Assembly (NCBI RefSeq): GCF_028389875.1
Contig: NC_084676.1
Coordinates: forward strand, 1,302,001-1,366,000
Direction: 5' to 3'
DNA: 64,000 nt
Source: Rhea pennata
Taxonomy: Eukaryota; Chordata; Aves; Rheiformes; Rheidae
The position numbers were made by a program, and so were the translations under genes. This document shows positions 39,980 to 52,400 of this stretch, piece by piece. Every line of letters begins with the position of its first letter. Positions within the stretch are counted from its first letter, which is position 1. The notes beneath the pieces are model-generated. The model made no database searches, had not been told where the DNA came from, and saw nothing but the letters and a program-made list of their open reading frames with translations.

Positions 39980-42330
39980 TTCCTTTATCTTCTCAAGTGA
40001 CTGCAGGGAGCCAATGCCTCTGAGAAAGAAGTGATGACCACAACACCCACTGTTCTGCACAGAACCTCTTGGCTTCGCAGACCCAGGTCCCCTGTTCCTG
40101 ACCCTGTGCAGGCAACTCAGCAGCAATTCGCTAGCTGCAGTACCAGCAAAGAGCTGGGCCCATTCTGACCTTCAAATGGGAACCCTCCACAGTGGTGTTC
40201 CTCAAACTGTAATTGTTCTCACAGCCAGGAGGAAGGGAGTGGCAGACCCATGTACATGGCTGAGCGCTTGGGAGTGCTGGGGGGAGGGATATGTGCCCTA
40301 ATAGAGGTATCTTTGCCTCTCAGACCCTTCTGCCCCAGAATGCAGTTGACAGGAAAGTGGAGTGACAGTGGTGGCTGAGTAAGGCTTGGTGCCAGCAGGC
40401 AGCTGGATGACCCATCTCCCCTCACTTTTTGTATGGCTTTTCCAAGGCAAGTCAGTCCTAATCCACAGCATCTCCTGGTACATCCCACCTTGATCTTTCC
40501 TGCTGGCCTGCCAAGACATGTCAGCAGTGACCTGCAGCACCCAGCCTCCCACCTGCTTGTGCCAAGACATGTCAGAGCAAGGGACAACCCTCCTCATACA
40601 CACTTTTTCTAGCCTCCAGCCTCTTCCAAAAACAGACTTTTAGTTGCACCCTGATTTCCCACCCCAGGAGAACAGGAATGACAGCTGAATTCTCCCCTGG
40701 GTGACCCAGTCACAGGAGAGAACTTAAAAACTATAGGATGCAAACTGAGGTGTTAACAGGAGGTGCAGAGCTGCCCCCATGCCATCTTCTTTGTCCTGCT
40801 GTCTGCCCTCCTCTGCTGTGTTTTCCCCAACAAAAGGCTCTTTCTTGGAGCCCCCATATCCCTGCAGGACCCCCTAGGCACCCCCCAGCTTGTGCTTTTT
40901 CCCTCCTAGGTCTTTCCTCTGCAGAAAAGGGATCTTCGGAACAAGCCTGGACTCATCTCCCAAGCCCACCACTTTTCATCTAGGTCCTCTGAAACTGTGG
41001 ACATGGGGGAAAGGATGACCAAGAAGGACTGGACAGGCAGAGTTTAAGTGTTTGGTAAAATATATGTTGAGGGGTGGCTTGGTGTCTGATAGGGTTAGGG
41101 CACAGATGGAGACTGGGGGAGGGAGAAGGTCAGGAAGGACCCCCAGGGTTTGGGGGAGTGAAGATGATTGGGCTACAGGGTCCCCCATGAGAGGAAAGCA
41201 AGGCAGAGAGGGGAGATGGACAGATTCCTCCTACCCAAAGAAGCAGCAATAAGCCTGGGGAGCAGCTGGAGAGACATGCTGGGGTAGGGGGGGTGCACCA
41301 GCAGCAGAGCTGGGAAAGGGCAGGCAGCACTGAGCAGGAGGCAGCAGGTGCTGTGACTCCGCAGGGTGGGCGAGGGGGTTGGGGGGAGCAGGGATCCCTC
41401 TGGGAGCAGATTGGAACCACAGGGGGGAGAGGGGGGAGGAATGAATATTTTAATCTGAATCAGACAAAGGGGTGAGAGCAGCTCCAAGAATTTCCCAGCA
41501 TGTACCGGATCAGAGATGGGAGAGGACTGGACTGGAGGAAAAGAGACCCCCTCCCATCCCCCCCCCCCCAAATCCCCTATCCCCAAATACCCTTCTTGCC
41601 TGGGAAGCACTCAGAAGACTGCCAGAGCAGCTGTATCCCAACCACCCCAGCACCGGCTCTGAGAGGTCCAGGCACTGGACAAACCTAGACAGAGAAGCAG
41701 ATCAGCGATGGGAGGACTGATCGGGAACTGGGAGGACAGATCAGAGAGCGTGGGGTCGGACCAGGTATGGAGTAGGGGTAGATTGCTCTTACGGGGGTGA
41801 GGCATGAAGGCAGAGGTGGCCCTGGTTTGGAAGATGGTCCAGGAGTAGGGTGGCAGACATCAGTGCTTCTGACACCATTTGGGCTTCACTTACCAGGCAT
41901 CATCCTGTTTGTACTGCCCTCACGGGAGCCCTGAGTCTGATCCCATGCGTGACCCAGGCTTGCCGCTCTTGCCCACTGTTCACCCTGCAGTGTCACTCTG
42001 CTCTCACACTGTCCATCCCCTCGCCTCTCCCTAACTGGCAGCCCCACGCATGACACGTCCCACGAGGGGTCGGCTGGGTTTCCCGGGGAACAAATTCCCT
42101 ATCTGCAGCAGGTTGCCTCTTCCATTCTGCCCCTTTCCGTAGCCCCGTGCTCCCTCCCGCCCCTCGGTCGCCTCCACGCTCTGCTTCCCACGCGGGTCTT
42201 TGGGAGCAGGGGGGGGGAGGGGACGACAGGCAGTTCTTTTCTCCGAGGGGGACCGGGAGGAAGAGACAAAAGCGGTAAAATATCACTGCACAGCTAAAGC
42301 CGCTCCGAGCCCTGCCGATCCCTTAACTAG
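39980..42330. other. Intergenic DNA before the protocadherin promoter
   Basis: No gene is recognised. The sequence is moderately GC-rich, with poly-C (about 41,559-41,569) and G-rich runs. Frames up to 145 codons are low-complexity or unrecognised. Confidence 0.45.
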
Positions 42331-42339
42331 ATCGTTAGG

Positions 42340-43568
42340 AGATTATCCGGGCCCTAATCAGCCACGGGCAGGCGGCCGCGGGGCTCGGCGCGTCCGCACC
42401 GTCCCGCTAACGAGCGCCCGGGGACGGCGCCGCCGGCCGCGGACCTTCCGCCGGCGGGAGGCGAAGCGCGGAGCTGCCCGGGCGCCTTAGCGGCAGGAGA
42501 CCGCGGCTGCAGCGGGAACGGATCGTCCGGCGAAGGAACCGTGGCTGGTACCGGGGTGAGGTGGACGGGTTGCCACCGGCTCCATCGCTCGCCCTCCGGG
42601 GAAGGGAGGCTCGGTCCGCGCTCTCCTCTCCCGCCCCCGGCGGAAAGTTTGTGCCGGCGCCTTCCGCGGGGGGATCTGCCCCGGGGGGGGGGGGGGGGCG
42701 GGAGGGCCTGACCCCCGCGTCCCTGGGGGGCACGGGGAGGCTGGCGCTCGGTCCTCGGGGCGATTGTGCCCCGGCGGAGCAGAGGGACTGGCGCTCGGGT
42801 GCCCGGTGGGGGCGGCCGGTAGAGCCGCGGGATCAGGGGCGAGGGGCTCTGGGCAGGCAGGGTGTCGGGTATGGAAGCAAGCAGGGAAAGGGGGGGGGGG
42901 TCTCTCTATGCCTCCACGCTGATGGGCTCAGCTTTATCCGGGGCTGTAATCCCCCTGCTTCTGTAATTAAAAACTCCGCATTACAAGGAAAACGGTGTGC
43001 AGAGAAATGTAATCAAGTCTGGAGGGGCTTAACCATCTGGTAAAGGTTAGGGCCGGCGCGGCGGGGGACGCAGCCGGGGGATTTGGCAACCGCCGCGTTC
43101 CGGGCTCCTCTTAATCTACCTCGGGGACGAGCGCAGCATCTGCGGGGTAATATCGGCGCCGCGGGTGCGGGGCCACCGGCCGGTCCCGCCGCGGCTCCCA
43201 TCGTCTTTAACGGGACGTCGCCTCCTCCCGAGGGCTAATCCTCCCCCGCTCCGAGTCCGTCCGCCTCCGGTTCTCGGTGGGGGGAGTTGGAGGGGGGCAA
43301 ACCGGGTGGACTGCAGCCCCAGTGGCCCTCGGGCCCGCAGGGAAAGGGTTAAGCGGCCGCCTGTGGCCGCGGCTCGGCCCACCAATGCGGTGCTGAAGCG
43401 CCGGGCGGGGCCTTCCCCCCGCCGCCCCCGAGAGCCCGAAACTACTTGGAAGTGCAAGTGGCGAAGCAAAAGCGAGGGAGGAGGCAGCAGCGCCGGTGGA
43501 GCGGGGCTCCCCCCGCCGCAGAGGAGCGCCTCTTCCCACCGCCGCCGCTCCGGGAGAGCTGCGGGACC
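42340..43568 (+). promoter_or_regulatory. CpG-island promoter and 5' leader of the protocadherin
   Basis: A dense CpG region immediately before the protocadherin start codon, with a G-run of about 16 (42,683-42,698). In clustered protocadherins each variable exon has its own promoter just upstream, usually with a conserved CTCF-bound element. I could not identify that element with certainty by eye. Confidence 0.65.
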
Positions 43569-46500
43569 ATGGGGGTCGGAGCAGGCGCCAGGCAGAGGCA
43601 GTACTTCCTCCCCTCCTTCCTCCTCCTCCTCCTCCTCCTGACCGGGACCCCGGCCCCACGCCCCGCTGCCGGGCAGCTGCGCTACGCAGTGCCAGAGGAG
43701 CTGGAGCACGGCGCTTTCGTGGCCAACCTCGGGGAGGATCTGGGGCTGGACGTGTCCACGCTGTCAGCGCGGCGGTTCCGCATCGTGTCGCGGGCCGGTG
43801 CCCGGCAGCACCTGGAGGTGAACCTCGAGAACGGGATCCTCTTCGTGAATGAGCGGATCGACCGGGAGGAGGTGTGCGAGGCCGGGGGGACCTGCCTGCT
43901 CCACCTACAGCTACTCGTCGAGAGCCCGCTAGAGCTTTACCGCATCGAGGTGGAGGTGCAGGACATCAACGACCATGCACCCACCTTCCCCTGGCGGGAG
44001 TACGTGCTGGAGGTGGCTGAATCTGCTGTGCCTGGTGCTCGCTTCCCACTTGAGAGTGCCCACGACCCTGACATGGGCACCAACTCTGTGCGCACCTACC
44101 AGCTCAGCCCTAATGGTTTCTTCTCCCTCGAGGTGCAGACGCGCAGTGACGCCAGCAAGTTTGCAGAGCTGGTGCTGGAGCATGCCCTGGATCGTGAGCA
44201 GCAACGCACACACCGGGTGCTGCTCACTGCCCTCGATGGTGGTGTCCCTGAGCGCTCAGGCACAGCACACATCCTTGTCACGGTGTTGGATGCCAACGAC
44301 AATGTGCCTGCCTTTGACCAGCCTTCATATGGAGTGAGCCTGCCTGAGGATGCCCCTGCTGGCACCCTGGTCATCCAGCTCAATGCCACTGACTTGGATG
44401 AGGGCTCCAACGGGGAGATTGAGTACTCGTTCAGTGGGCATGCACCACCTCATGTCCGTGATCTCTTCCGTGTGGAGCCCCGCAGTGGCCAGGTGTTGCT
44501 GAAGGGCCCTTTGGACTATGAGCGTGCCAGCCTCCACGAACTCTATGTGCAAGCCAAGGATCGTGGGCCCTCGGCCATTGCTGTACACTGCCGGGTTCTC
44601 GTGCACCTCCTTGATGTGAATGACAATGCACCAGAGGTGACCCTCACCTCTGTGTCCACACCCGTGCTGGAGGATGCCCCACCTGGCACTGTCATTGCTG
44701 TCATCAGTGTTCTTGACCGGGACTCTGGGGAGAATGGACGTGTGAGCTGTGAGGTCAGCCCCGATGTGCCCTTTGAGCTTCGTTCCTCCTTCCACAACTA
44801 CTACACTCTGGTCACCACGGAAGAACTGGACCGAGAGGCTGTGCCCGAGTACAATGTGAGCATCACAGCACGGGACATGGGCTCACCTGCTTTGCTGACC
44901 CGCAGCACCCTTACTGTCCCCGTGTCTGATGTGAATGACAATGCGCCACGCTTTCTCCAGCCCTCTTACAGCGTCTATGTGATGGAGAACAATGCACCAG
45001 GAGCCTCCATCTGCTCTGTCAGTGCATTGGACCCTGACTGCCAGCAGAATGCCTACCTATCCTACTCCATTGCTGACGGGCACATCCATGGCATGCCTGT
45101 GGGCACCTACGTGTCTATCAACTCAGACAGCGGGCACATGTATGCCCTGCGCTCGCTTGATTATGAGCAGATCCGCAGCTTTCAGATCCAAGTGCAAGCA
45201 CAGGATGCAGGTTTCCCCCCACTCAGTGCTAATGTCACTGTTCATGTCTTTGTGCTGGACCAAAATGACAATGCACCTGTCATCGTTTCACCCATGCCAC
45301 GCAATGGCTCAGTGGCCACTGAGCTGGTGCCAAGATCAGCTGGGCCTGGCTACCTGGTGGGCACAGTGTCAGCAGTGGATGCGGATGCAGGGCTGAACTC
45401 CCGCCTCTCCTACCAGCTCCTTCAGGCCACTGACTTCACCCTCTTCAGTGTGGCACCAGACACAGGTGAGCTGCGCACGCTCCGCTCCTTTCTGGAGCAG
45501 GATGCAACCCGGCAGAGACTGGTGGTGCAGGTGCGAGATGGTGGACAGCCAGCCCTCTCAGCCACCGTGTCCATCCTGCTCTCAGTGGTAGAGAACATGC
45601 CCCAGACCCTCTCCGACTTCAGTGACTTCAGCCTCCCCCCTGAGGCTTCCTCATCCTCCCCACTCACCCTCTACCTCCTTGTCTCCCTGGGCTCAGTCTC
45701 CCTCACCTTCCTCCTTGCCATCCTCATTCTCACAGCCGTCCGATGCCGTGGGGAGCAGCACTCCTGGCGAGGTGGTGGCTGCTCACCACCTCACTGCCGC
45801 TGCTGCCCCGGGCCTGGCACCTCCTCCGATGGCCTCAAGATGTCGAATCTTGCAGCACAGCTCCCTGCGGGCACAGTGCCCACCGCCTGCCTGGATGTGC
45901 CTGGTGGGGGCCCGCCAGGCTACTGCTACAAGGTTTGCCTCAGCCCTGAGTCTGCACAGAGTGACTTCATGTTCCTCAAGCCCTGCAGCCCACCCCGGAA
46001 CAATGAGAAAGATCCTGGGAACCTCCCAGCTCCCGGGAAGCAGTCCCAAACCAGCCAGCAGCTCCAGGTCTCTAAGCAGGTAATGTCGGGGCACCAGGCT
46101 GGGTGGCACCTACTGAGGCTCCACAGATCCCCCATCCCCCTGCCTTAAAGACCACCTCCCTCAACCTTTGCCATGGGAGAAAGCAGGCTCAAGTTTTCCA
46201 AGAAAACAGCCCGGACCTTTGATCAGTGTAGGAATTAGCAGCCGTCAGACAGCGGGAAATTCTCTGCCGAGCTTCCCTGCGGGTCTAATTACTGGGGGAA
46301 CGGCAGGCTCAGCTGAGACGGGTGGAAATGCCCTCCCGCCTCCCTTCCCACGCGTGAGAGGCAACGGAGACGCTCCTGCGCCCCGAGGGGAGGAGTGGGG
46401 GGGGGCGCGGCTCGCATTTGTCTCGGTAGGCAATTCACGGCCTCGCCGCGGCGCTGCCCTGGGCCGGGGGCGGCCGCGGGTCGGGTCGGGTCGGGTCGGA

Positions 46501-48105
46501 TCGGGTTGGGGGGCTGCAGGGCTGTCAAGCCACCGCGGGGGTCACTGGGCGCGGTGGCCCTGCAGCCCCGCTCGCCGTCTCCCCCCCCTCACCCCACCGG
46601 CGCCTCTCTGGCCCCGGTCCTGCCCCGCGCTCGTCACCCCGCTCCTCTCATCCCCGGTCCCGCCGCAGGAACCGGCGCTTCCCCGCGACGGCCGCTGCGC
46701 GGCGCCGGGCCGAGCCGCCGGGGAGGGATTTTGATGTCAACACTTGTTAAGTATTGAAATGAGGAACGTCTAATTTCTCCGATGAAAGACTCCTTCGGAA
46801 ACGCGATTACAGGGATAGAGAGGGATGAGGCGTCTAATCCACTTACAAATATTTGACTTTTAACGAAACAGCCCTTCCAAGAAGAGCCTGACTCCCTGGT
46901 GACAGACTCTCCTGGTCCTTCGCCTTGTGCTTCTCGATGCACTTGCCTAATATCCCCCCTCCAGTCACTTACAACCCCCAGATATTTAATCCACTCCCTC
47001 TTTCCTGAGCCAGTTTCCTCACCTCTCCCTTTTTATGGCTTGAGAGCTGGGTTAAACCATCATCACATCTGAAAAAGAGACTTTCTAAAACTAACAAGAT
47101 TAAGAAAAGTACCCCTTTTTCAGAAGGTCAGAACTTGACAATTAAACTCCATAGATAGAGTTTAAGCCTCAGGCCACCCAAATGCCCAAGAGGGTAGGAA
47201 AGACCTGGAAGGGAATGGACTAGTTCAACTCTTCCTCAGTTTCTCGATAGGTAAAATGGGTATGTACTGCTTGCTCCTCCACAAAGAGAATGGGAAACCT
47301 CGGGTACAAGAGCCTAGACTGATCAATAGAGGACCCTGATAACCACTCTTCCCCTTCCCTGTGTTTTCCAGATCAAACAGCCCAACACAGACTGGCTGCC
47401 TCCAGGCATGCAGCGACCTACCCTGAAGAGGTATTCAATCTGGCAATATGGGAAAGAAGGGAGCAGGTGGAAAGATGGAAATCTCTGACTCAGCTTTGAA
47501 TTAATCTTTTCCTTTTAGCTCCCAGAGCCTGGAAGACATGGGGGAAATCCACAGAGCCCTCCAGAAGGAGCATGAGAGGCTGTGCACGCTGATGACCCCT
47601 GTTTCTGGTTCGTTTTGGGGCACTGGGGCTGGGGAAACCAGAGTTTCCTGTCATCTGGTGGAGATATGAAGACTTGCTTTTGGCAGTGGTAGGGTAGTGT
47701 GGGGGAAAAGGGCATCTGGGCCCCAGAAGGGAAGGATAGTGGCAAGTGACCATGGGCTTGCATGTGGGAACATGGATCTGATCACCCCATTGAGCAATGG
47801 AATGTGACCTCCCCTGAGCTGATTTCGCACCCATGTTTCTTCCAGAATTTCAGAAAGCCTCAGCAGGCACCAACAGCATCTGGACACCCCGGTATGGCCC
47901 CCTGTACCCAGGGCACATACCAGCCCTGGATTATCAACACAATGTTTACATACCCGGCACTCCTACCCTACTTTCCAGCAAAGATGGGCCTCTCTTCCTG
48001 GGCCGGGAAGACAAGAACAGCTTTTCCACCTTTGGCAAGAGGAAGAAGATGACAACCTACTGTGACATGCATGACAATGTGGTTATCAACAATGACCTAA
48101 AATAG
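43569..48105 (+). CDS. Clustered-type protocadherin with private constant exons
   Basis: Single-pass neuronal cell-adhesion receptor of the clustered protocadherin class. Exons: variable 43569-46079 (837 codons), then constant 47372-47430, 47519-47607 and 47846-48105. Phases join to give 972 aa. There is a signal peptide (about 1-35, with a Leu8 core). The mature protein starts near QLRYAVPEELEHG, and EC1 contains the clustered-family C-x5-C (CEAGGTC). Six cadherin repeats are separated by DINDHAP, DANDNVP, DVNDNAP (twice) and DQNDNAP. The transmembrane helix lies near 699-724, followed by the variable cytoplasmic motif YCYKVCLSPESAQSDFMFLK. The constant part starts IKQPNTDW, as in alpha and gamma clusters. 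The start ATG has A at -3 and is followed by the signal sequence, so the upstream open frame is 5' UTR. This is not an alpha or gamma family member by its tail. It may be the delta-type cluster gene reported in other vertebrates, which is an inference from position and constant exons. Confidence 0.9.
46160..46740. promoter_or_regulatory. CpG island inside the first protocadherin intron
   Basis: About 550 bp of CpG-dense DNA between the variable exon and constant exon 1. It includes a TCGGG/GGGTC pentamer array (about 46,478-46,508) followed by G-rich sequence. It could be a second promoter or a CTCF-type element. No exon is recognised in it. Confidence 0.45.
47372..47430 (+). CDS. Protocadherin constant exon 1
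   Basis: 59 nt between TTTTCCAG and GTATTC. It encodes IKQPNTDWLPPGMQRPTLK plus two bases. KQPNTDW is shared by alpha and gamma constant regions. The size agrees with constant exon 1 of those clusters as I remember it. Confidence 0.9.
47519..47607 (+). CDS. Protocadherin constant exon 2
   Basis: 89 nt, acceptor CCTTTTAG and donor GGTTCG. It encodes SSQSLEDMGEIHRALQKEHE and then RLCTLMTPVS. An acidic/helical segment in this position is usual for clustered protocadherins, but the sequence itself is not close to human alpha or gamma. Confidence 0.85.
47846..48105 (+). CDS. Protocadherin constant exon 3 (terminal)
   Basis: 260 nt to the TAG stop, acceptor TTCTTCCAG. It encodes RYGPLYPGHIPALDYQHNVYIPG (like gamma RYGP...DYRQNVYIPG) followed by STFGKRKK (like alpha ITFGKKEE). 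It then ends TTYCDMHDNVVINNDLK, in place of the lysine-rich ends of both human families. Confidence 0.9.
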
Positions 48106-49456
48106 TGGCTGGGGTTAGGTCTGGATGGCTCTGCCCAAGGTCCTGGGGGCTGCTTACATTATTTCAGCTACAAAGTCCATCCAAAGCATATAAATCCCTG
48201 TACGAACCACTCGGGACCCCACAGGGCTGTCAAGACTGTGGTTCACCAGGGTGCACAGAAAGGCTTTTGGGAGCAAGAGATTAGGGACAGGGGTGGGAGG
48301 AGGGTTCTCCCATTTCATTCTGTGGGGCTCTGTTGGCAGTGAGCTGTGTTGGGCTTCCATTGACCTGTTAAGCAAATCTGCCTCGAGTTTACCCATTGCC
48401 ATGTCCCTTTAGGGACGGTCCTTCTCTGTACACATTATTATCTCTTTGTCTTGTCTGGCTATGTGAATGTACTGAGCTGCATGCATGTATTTCTGCCCCA
48501 GAAGGCATGGAAAGGGGCTCTCCACATGAAGGGAACAGACTAAGCCTGGTCCAGTCCAGCCTGGCCCTACACATGTACCTTGCTCTGGCCCTGAGACCCA
48601 GCAGGATGTGCTGCATGCTCGGAGCAGCCACTGGTGCCTGATTTCTCTGGGAAGTGAGTGTAAAACCCAGTCATCATGGGTGCTTCCCTTCTGACTGTGA
48701 CACAACACTTGTAGGGCTAGAGATCCTGTGCCTAGGACACAACCAGAGTCCAGGTCACCACCAGTCTCTGCTCTCTGAGCAGTATGGGATGGAGTAGAAA
48801 CAGATGTGACTTTCAGAAGAGCTATTAGTTTAAGTGGCTGAGAGATGCACAGTAAGAGGCCTTGCTGAGTTACCCCTTAGCCCAAGGTGAAATCATTTGA
48901 AATTTTCCAGATATCAGAAGCACTCCAAAATGTGTGACATTCCCCTTCCCTGGCCCTCACCAGAATCTCTGCTTTCCTTGAGCCTTAAACCTTTGGGGAG
49001 AACCTCTGCCTTGAAGTCTCTGCATGTCCCCACATGCACAGGGCAGACATCTCCCTCTGTGCCCTGCTTCTCTTTGAGGGCTTTTAGCAAGCTGTCAGGG
49101 GGCCTTAATGGCAGAACTCCATCCCCAGAAGACTATCTCCTCCTACTCCACTGACCTCCCCCACCCTGGGGAGCAGAGGTAGCAGGAAACCCTACCAAAA
49201 GAGGTGAGACATACTGGAAGCCCCAAAAGTTCACTCTCAGGCACCTTGTCCATCAGTTCTGCTCGTGTTCAGGTCAAGGGCAGAGGGAGGGAGAGGAGGA
49301 AATGGTGGGAACCTGATGGTGTGTCTGTCCACCCAGTCTGTCTGCCAGCATTGCCAATTGCTGGCATGTCATTGGGCAGTTCATTTCCAACCCATCTGTG
49401 CAGAGCATGATGGCTCTTTCTAAACCAAGTTTGTTTCACAATGTCTGTTTTGTACC

Positions 49457-49462
49457 AATAAA
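49457..49462 (+). terminator. Protocadherin poly(A) signal AATAAA
   Basis: A canonical signal in ACCAATAAAAATG, about 1.35 kb after the stop codon, which implies a 3' UTR of about 1.37 kb. No earlier canonical AATAAA is seen in the interval. Confidence 0.7.
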
Positions 49463-49479
49463 AATGTATTTTAATAGCT

Positions 49480-52400
49480 CATCCTGGCATCTCACTGTCT
49501 TTGAGCCATCAGCTACACCTGACAGCAGAAATTGCTGCTGAGCTGAAGAACATGGCCATCAGCTCCAGCAGTCATGCAGGTCACTCTGGCCTCCTCACCT
49601 ACTAGAACACCCCAGGAGAGAACATCATTTTACTCATTTTACCAGGGTACTGGGAGCTCCAGGTCTGCTTTCCTCCCTCTCCGAATTCAGGGCCATTTAG
49701 GGAACATGGTCAGGAGGGTCTGTGTGCTGGAGACATCGCACATCTCCTTGCTCTTGCTCCAGCTTACACAGAGATTCTTCAGAGATTTGTGCCAAGGCAC
49801 AGGCATGACAGACCTTGGCCTGCTGGGGACAGGGGCTGGATCTAACAATAATGCTCTTTTTTTCTGCATTATTTCTATGATTCATTTCAGCTTTCCTCTT
49901 GATGCTTGCTAGAGTGCTTGGTGCTACCCACAAATTTGCCTTGAGACTAGCAGGAAGACAGGAAGATATAATCAGGATGTGTGCCCGGAACAGGAACTGA
50001 CTTTGAGAGTAGGGAAGTCTGTATCTGGTGGGGGGATGCACACTTTTCATCTTGAATGGGGCAAGGAGTCCACCTTCAGATGAAGCCCTGAGATGGCCAC
50101 ACCATGGCTGTTGTGCCCCCCACTCACTCAGCAACCAGCTTGAGGCTGCGGTGCAGCTTTTGAGATTAATCCAGCAAGTCCTTGTCTACATGCATGTAAT
50201 GTGCTCTTTCCTAGAGATGTTGGGGGGGGGGGGGTAGAGGGCACTCGAAGGGGTCCTTGGGGGGTCAGGCACCCCAGGGGGGCACTGTTTTGGACATGAA
50301 AGGGATCTGACTGCCTCTAGTGACTTCAATCCCTGCTCATGTCTGAGCAGATGAAAGACTTTCTATCCTGATTTGACAGTAGAATGAAGGATGTTATTCT
50401 TGAAGTGGATTGCTCAATGGCCTGCCTCTGCAGAGTGTTAAGCTTAAAAAAAAAAAGCCCAAAACAGCTGCAGCCTCAGACTGCTGTACAGTATTAGCCT
50501 GTTTCACTGCTTCAGAAGGAGAAGCAGTGAAGGAGCAGAAGGAGAAAAACAAGAGGATTATTTGAAGTGATACAATAAACTTATTAACAGAGTTAAAAAA
50601 CAATAAAAGCATCAAATGGACTCAGCTCCCTGTGGGGGCAGTGGGCATCCCTGTTTCCCAGATTAGCTCTGGCAATATCTTCCCAGCTGTTTTTAGGTGG
50701 TGCTGGGCAGGCTTTAGGAGATGGCACTGTAGCCCCTCTCCAGTAAGCCTAGAATGACTCAGCCCTGTCCCCTCTGCAGTGGGGCCAAGCCATTAGCTCA
50801 CACAACCTAGTTATCTGGTATGTGGTATCCTGGAGCAGAGAGAAGGACTGTGCTTCTTACCCACGGAGCTGTTACATTATATCAGCTTCTTAGATGTTCC
50901 TCCCCAAAGAGTGGTCTCAAAAATGAGCACTTAAAACAGAGGCATTTGAAATGGACATTTTTCACCCCTCTCTGTGGTAATTCATGGAATTAAGCAGCCA
51001 AACAGCCAGCTGTTGTCACCTTCCCAGAAATGTGTCTCACTGCCTAGTGCATTTTAGCAGCATTTTTCTCCCTTACTGCTAAGGCTAAATCAATTTTGAG
51101 TAAACTGCTGCCCTCTCCTTTCCATCACTCCTGGCCATCCTCAGCCCAGGAGATGAGATAGATACATACAAATAGTTGTGGTTTTTGTTAATCACCAGGT
51201 CAGTGTGGTTAATCACCACAGTGCAGGCCAGGCCACTTCCAGTAGGTATTTGTGGGTCAGCAAACAGCCCACCTCAAGCAGAGCTCGCTGCAGGCTCTGA
51301 GGGTCTCCTTTTGTTTTGTTAGAGGAAATTCAGCTGTTCTGACAAGAGCTCAGTTCCAATCTCTCTTCTGCACTGGTATATCAATAAAAAAGATGATTAA
51401 AAAAGGACTTGCTTTAGGGAAGATAGCACTGGCTTAAACCTAACTACAACCATAGTACTGTCCCTTCTTCAAAAGGGCATCCCTGGTCAGATACATCAGT
51501 CTGATAGATCTTCCTACTTTGAAGATCTCCCAGAGGGGCAGAAAGTGATTAAAAATGCAAGGTCTTAGCCCTACAGCCAGTTATTTTTACAGCTCTTCCT
51601 GTGCTTATACTCCTGCACAGCTCATGAGCATTATCTGGTTTCTCTAGTCTGGTAATGCACAGGCATGGAGCCACTTTGGAGATGCACTCAACAAACAGCT
51701 CTCTTTATGCCCTCCAGTTCTTGCAGAGATCCAGAGGCAAATCCAGCTTTCAGGGACCTGTCAAACAGCCTGAGATTTGCTTCTACAACAGTGGGAAGGC
51801 TGCCATGTGGTGCAAAATGCTGCAGGCCATGTTAGGCAGACATACAGTGCTTCTGGGCACGAGCACAAATAGGGACTGTTTTCATGCTCCTGTTACTGCT
51901 GAATAGGCTTTCTGGATGAAAACATTACTTACATCTCTATAATGACTTAGAAGTCTGTACCAGAGAGGTAAAATGAATCCAAAGGTACAGAGAAAAGAAG
52001 ACAGAAAGAAGGCATGCAGAGGAGCTTGTGCTCAACTCTACCCCTTATTTACCCCTGCATGGAGTCTAGCAGCAATTAGAAAAGCCAGGGCCCCAGGAAA
52101 CTGGAGACATGGCCCTCCTTCAACATGCAGCTATACTGGGTTGGGTAGAGCTATTGGACACTTGTGGTCACAGCTGCACATGGGGATCAATATCAACAGA
52201 TCTAAAAGCCCTGGGGATCAGTGAGAGTCTGTGCACCGACCTTGGAGGGCTCTGGATTCAGCCTGAGGTCTGCAGCACTCAGTGGTTAACTACAGTTTCC
52301 AGTGATGCTAGGCCTTCACCTTCTCTTCCTCTCACCTGAAGATTATATGAGGATGAACATGCCTTAATTTAGTTATGACTCAGTTCAGATCCATACTGGG

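Noticed and set aside
31500-42300. Vault RNA genes, expected here from mammalian synteny
   Set aside because: No sequence with the paired A and B box of vault RNAs (including the GGTTCGA-type box) was found by eye. A covariance-model search would be needed to exclude diverged copies.
43446-43568. Upstream extension of the protocadherin frame
   Set aside because: It begins at TTG and carries no signal peptide. The ATG at 43,569 has a good context and is followed by a clear signal sequence.
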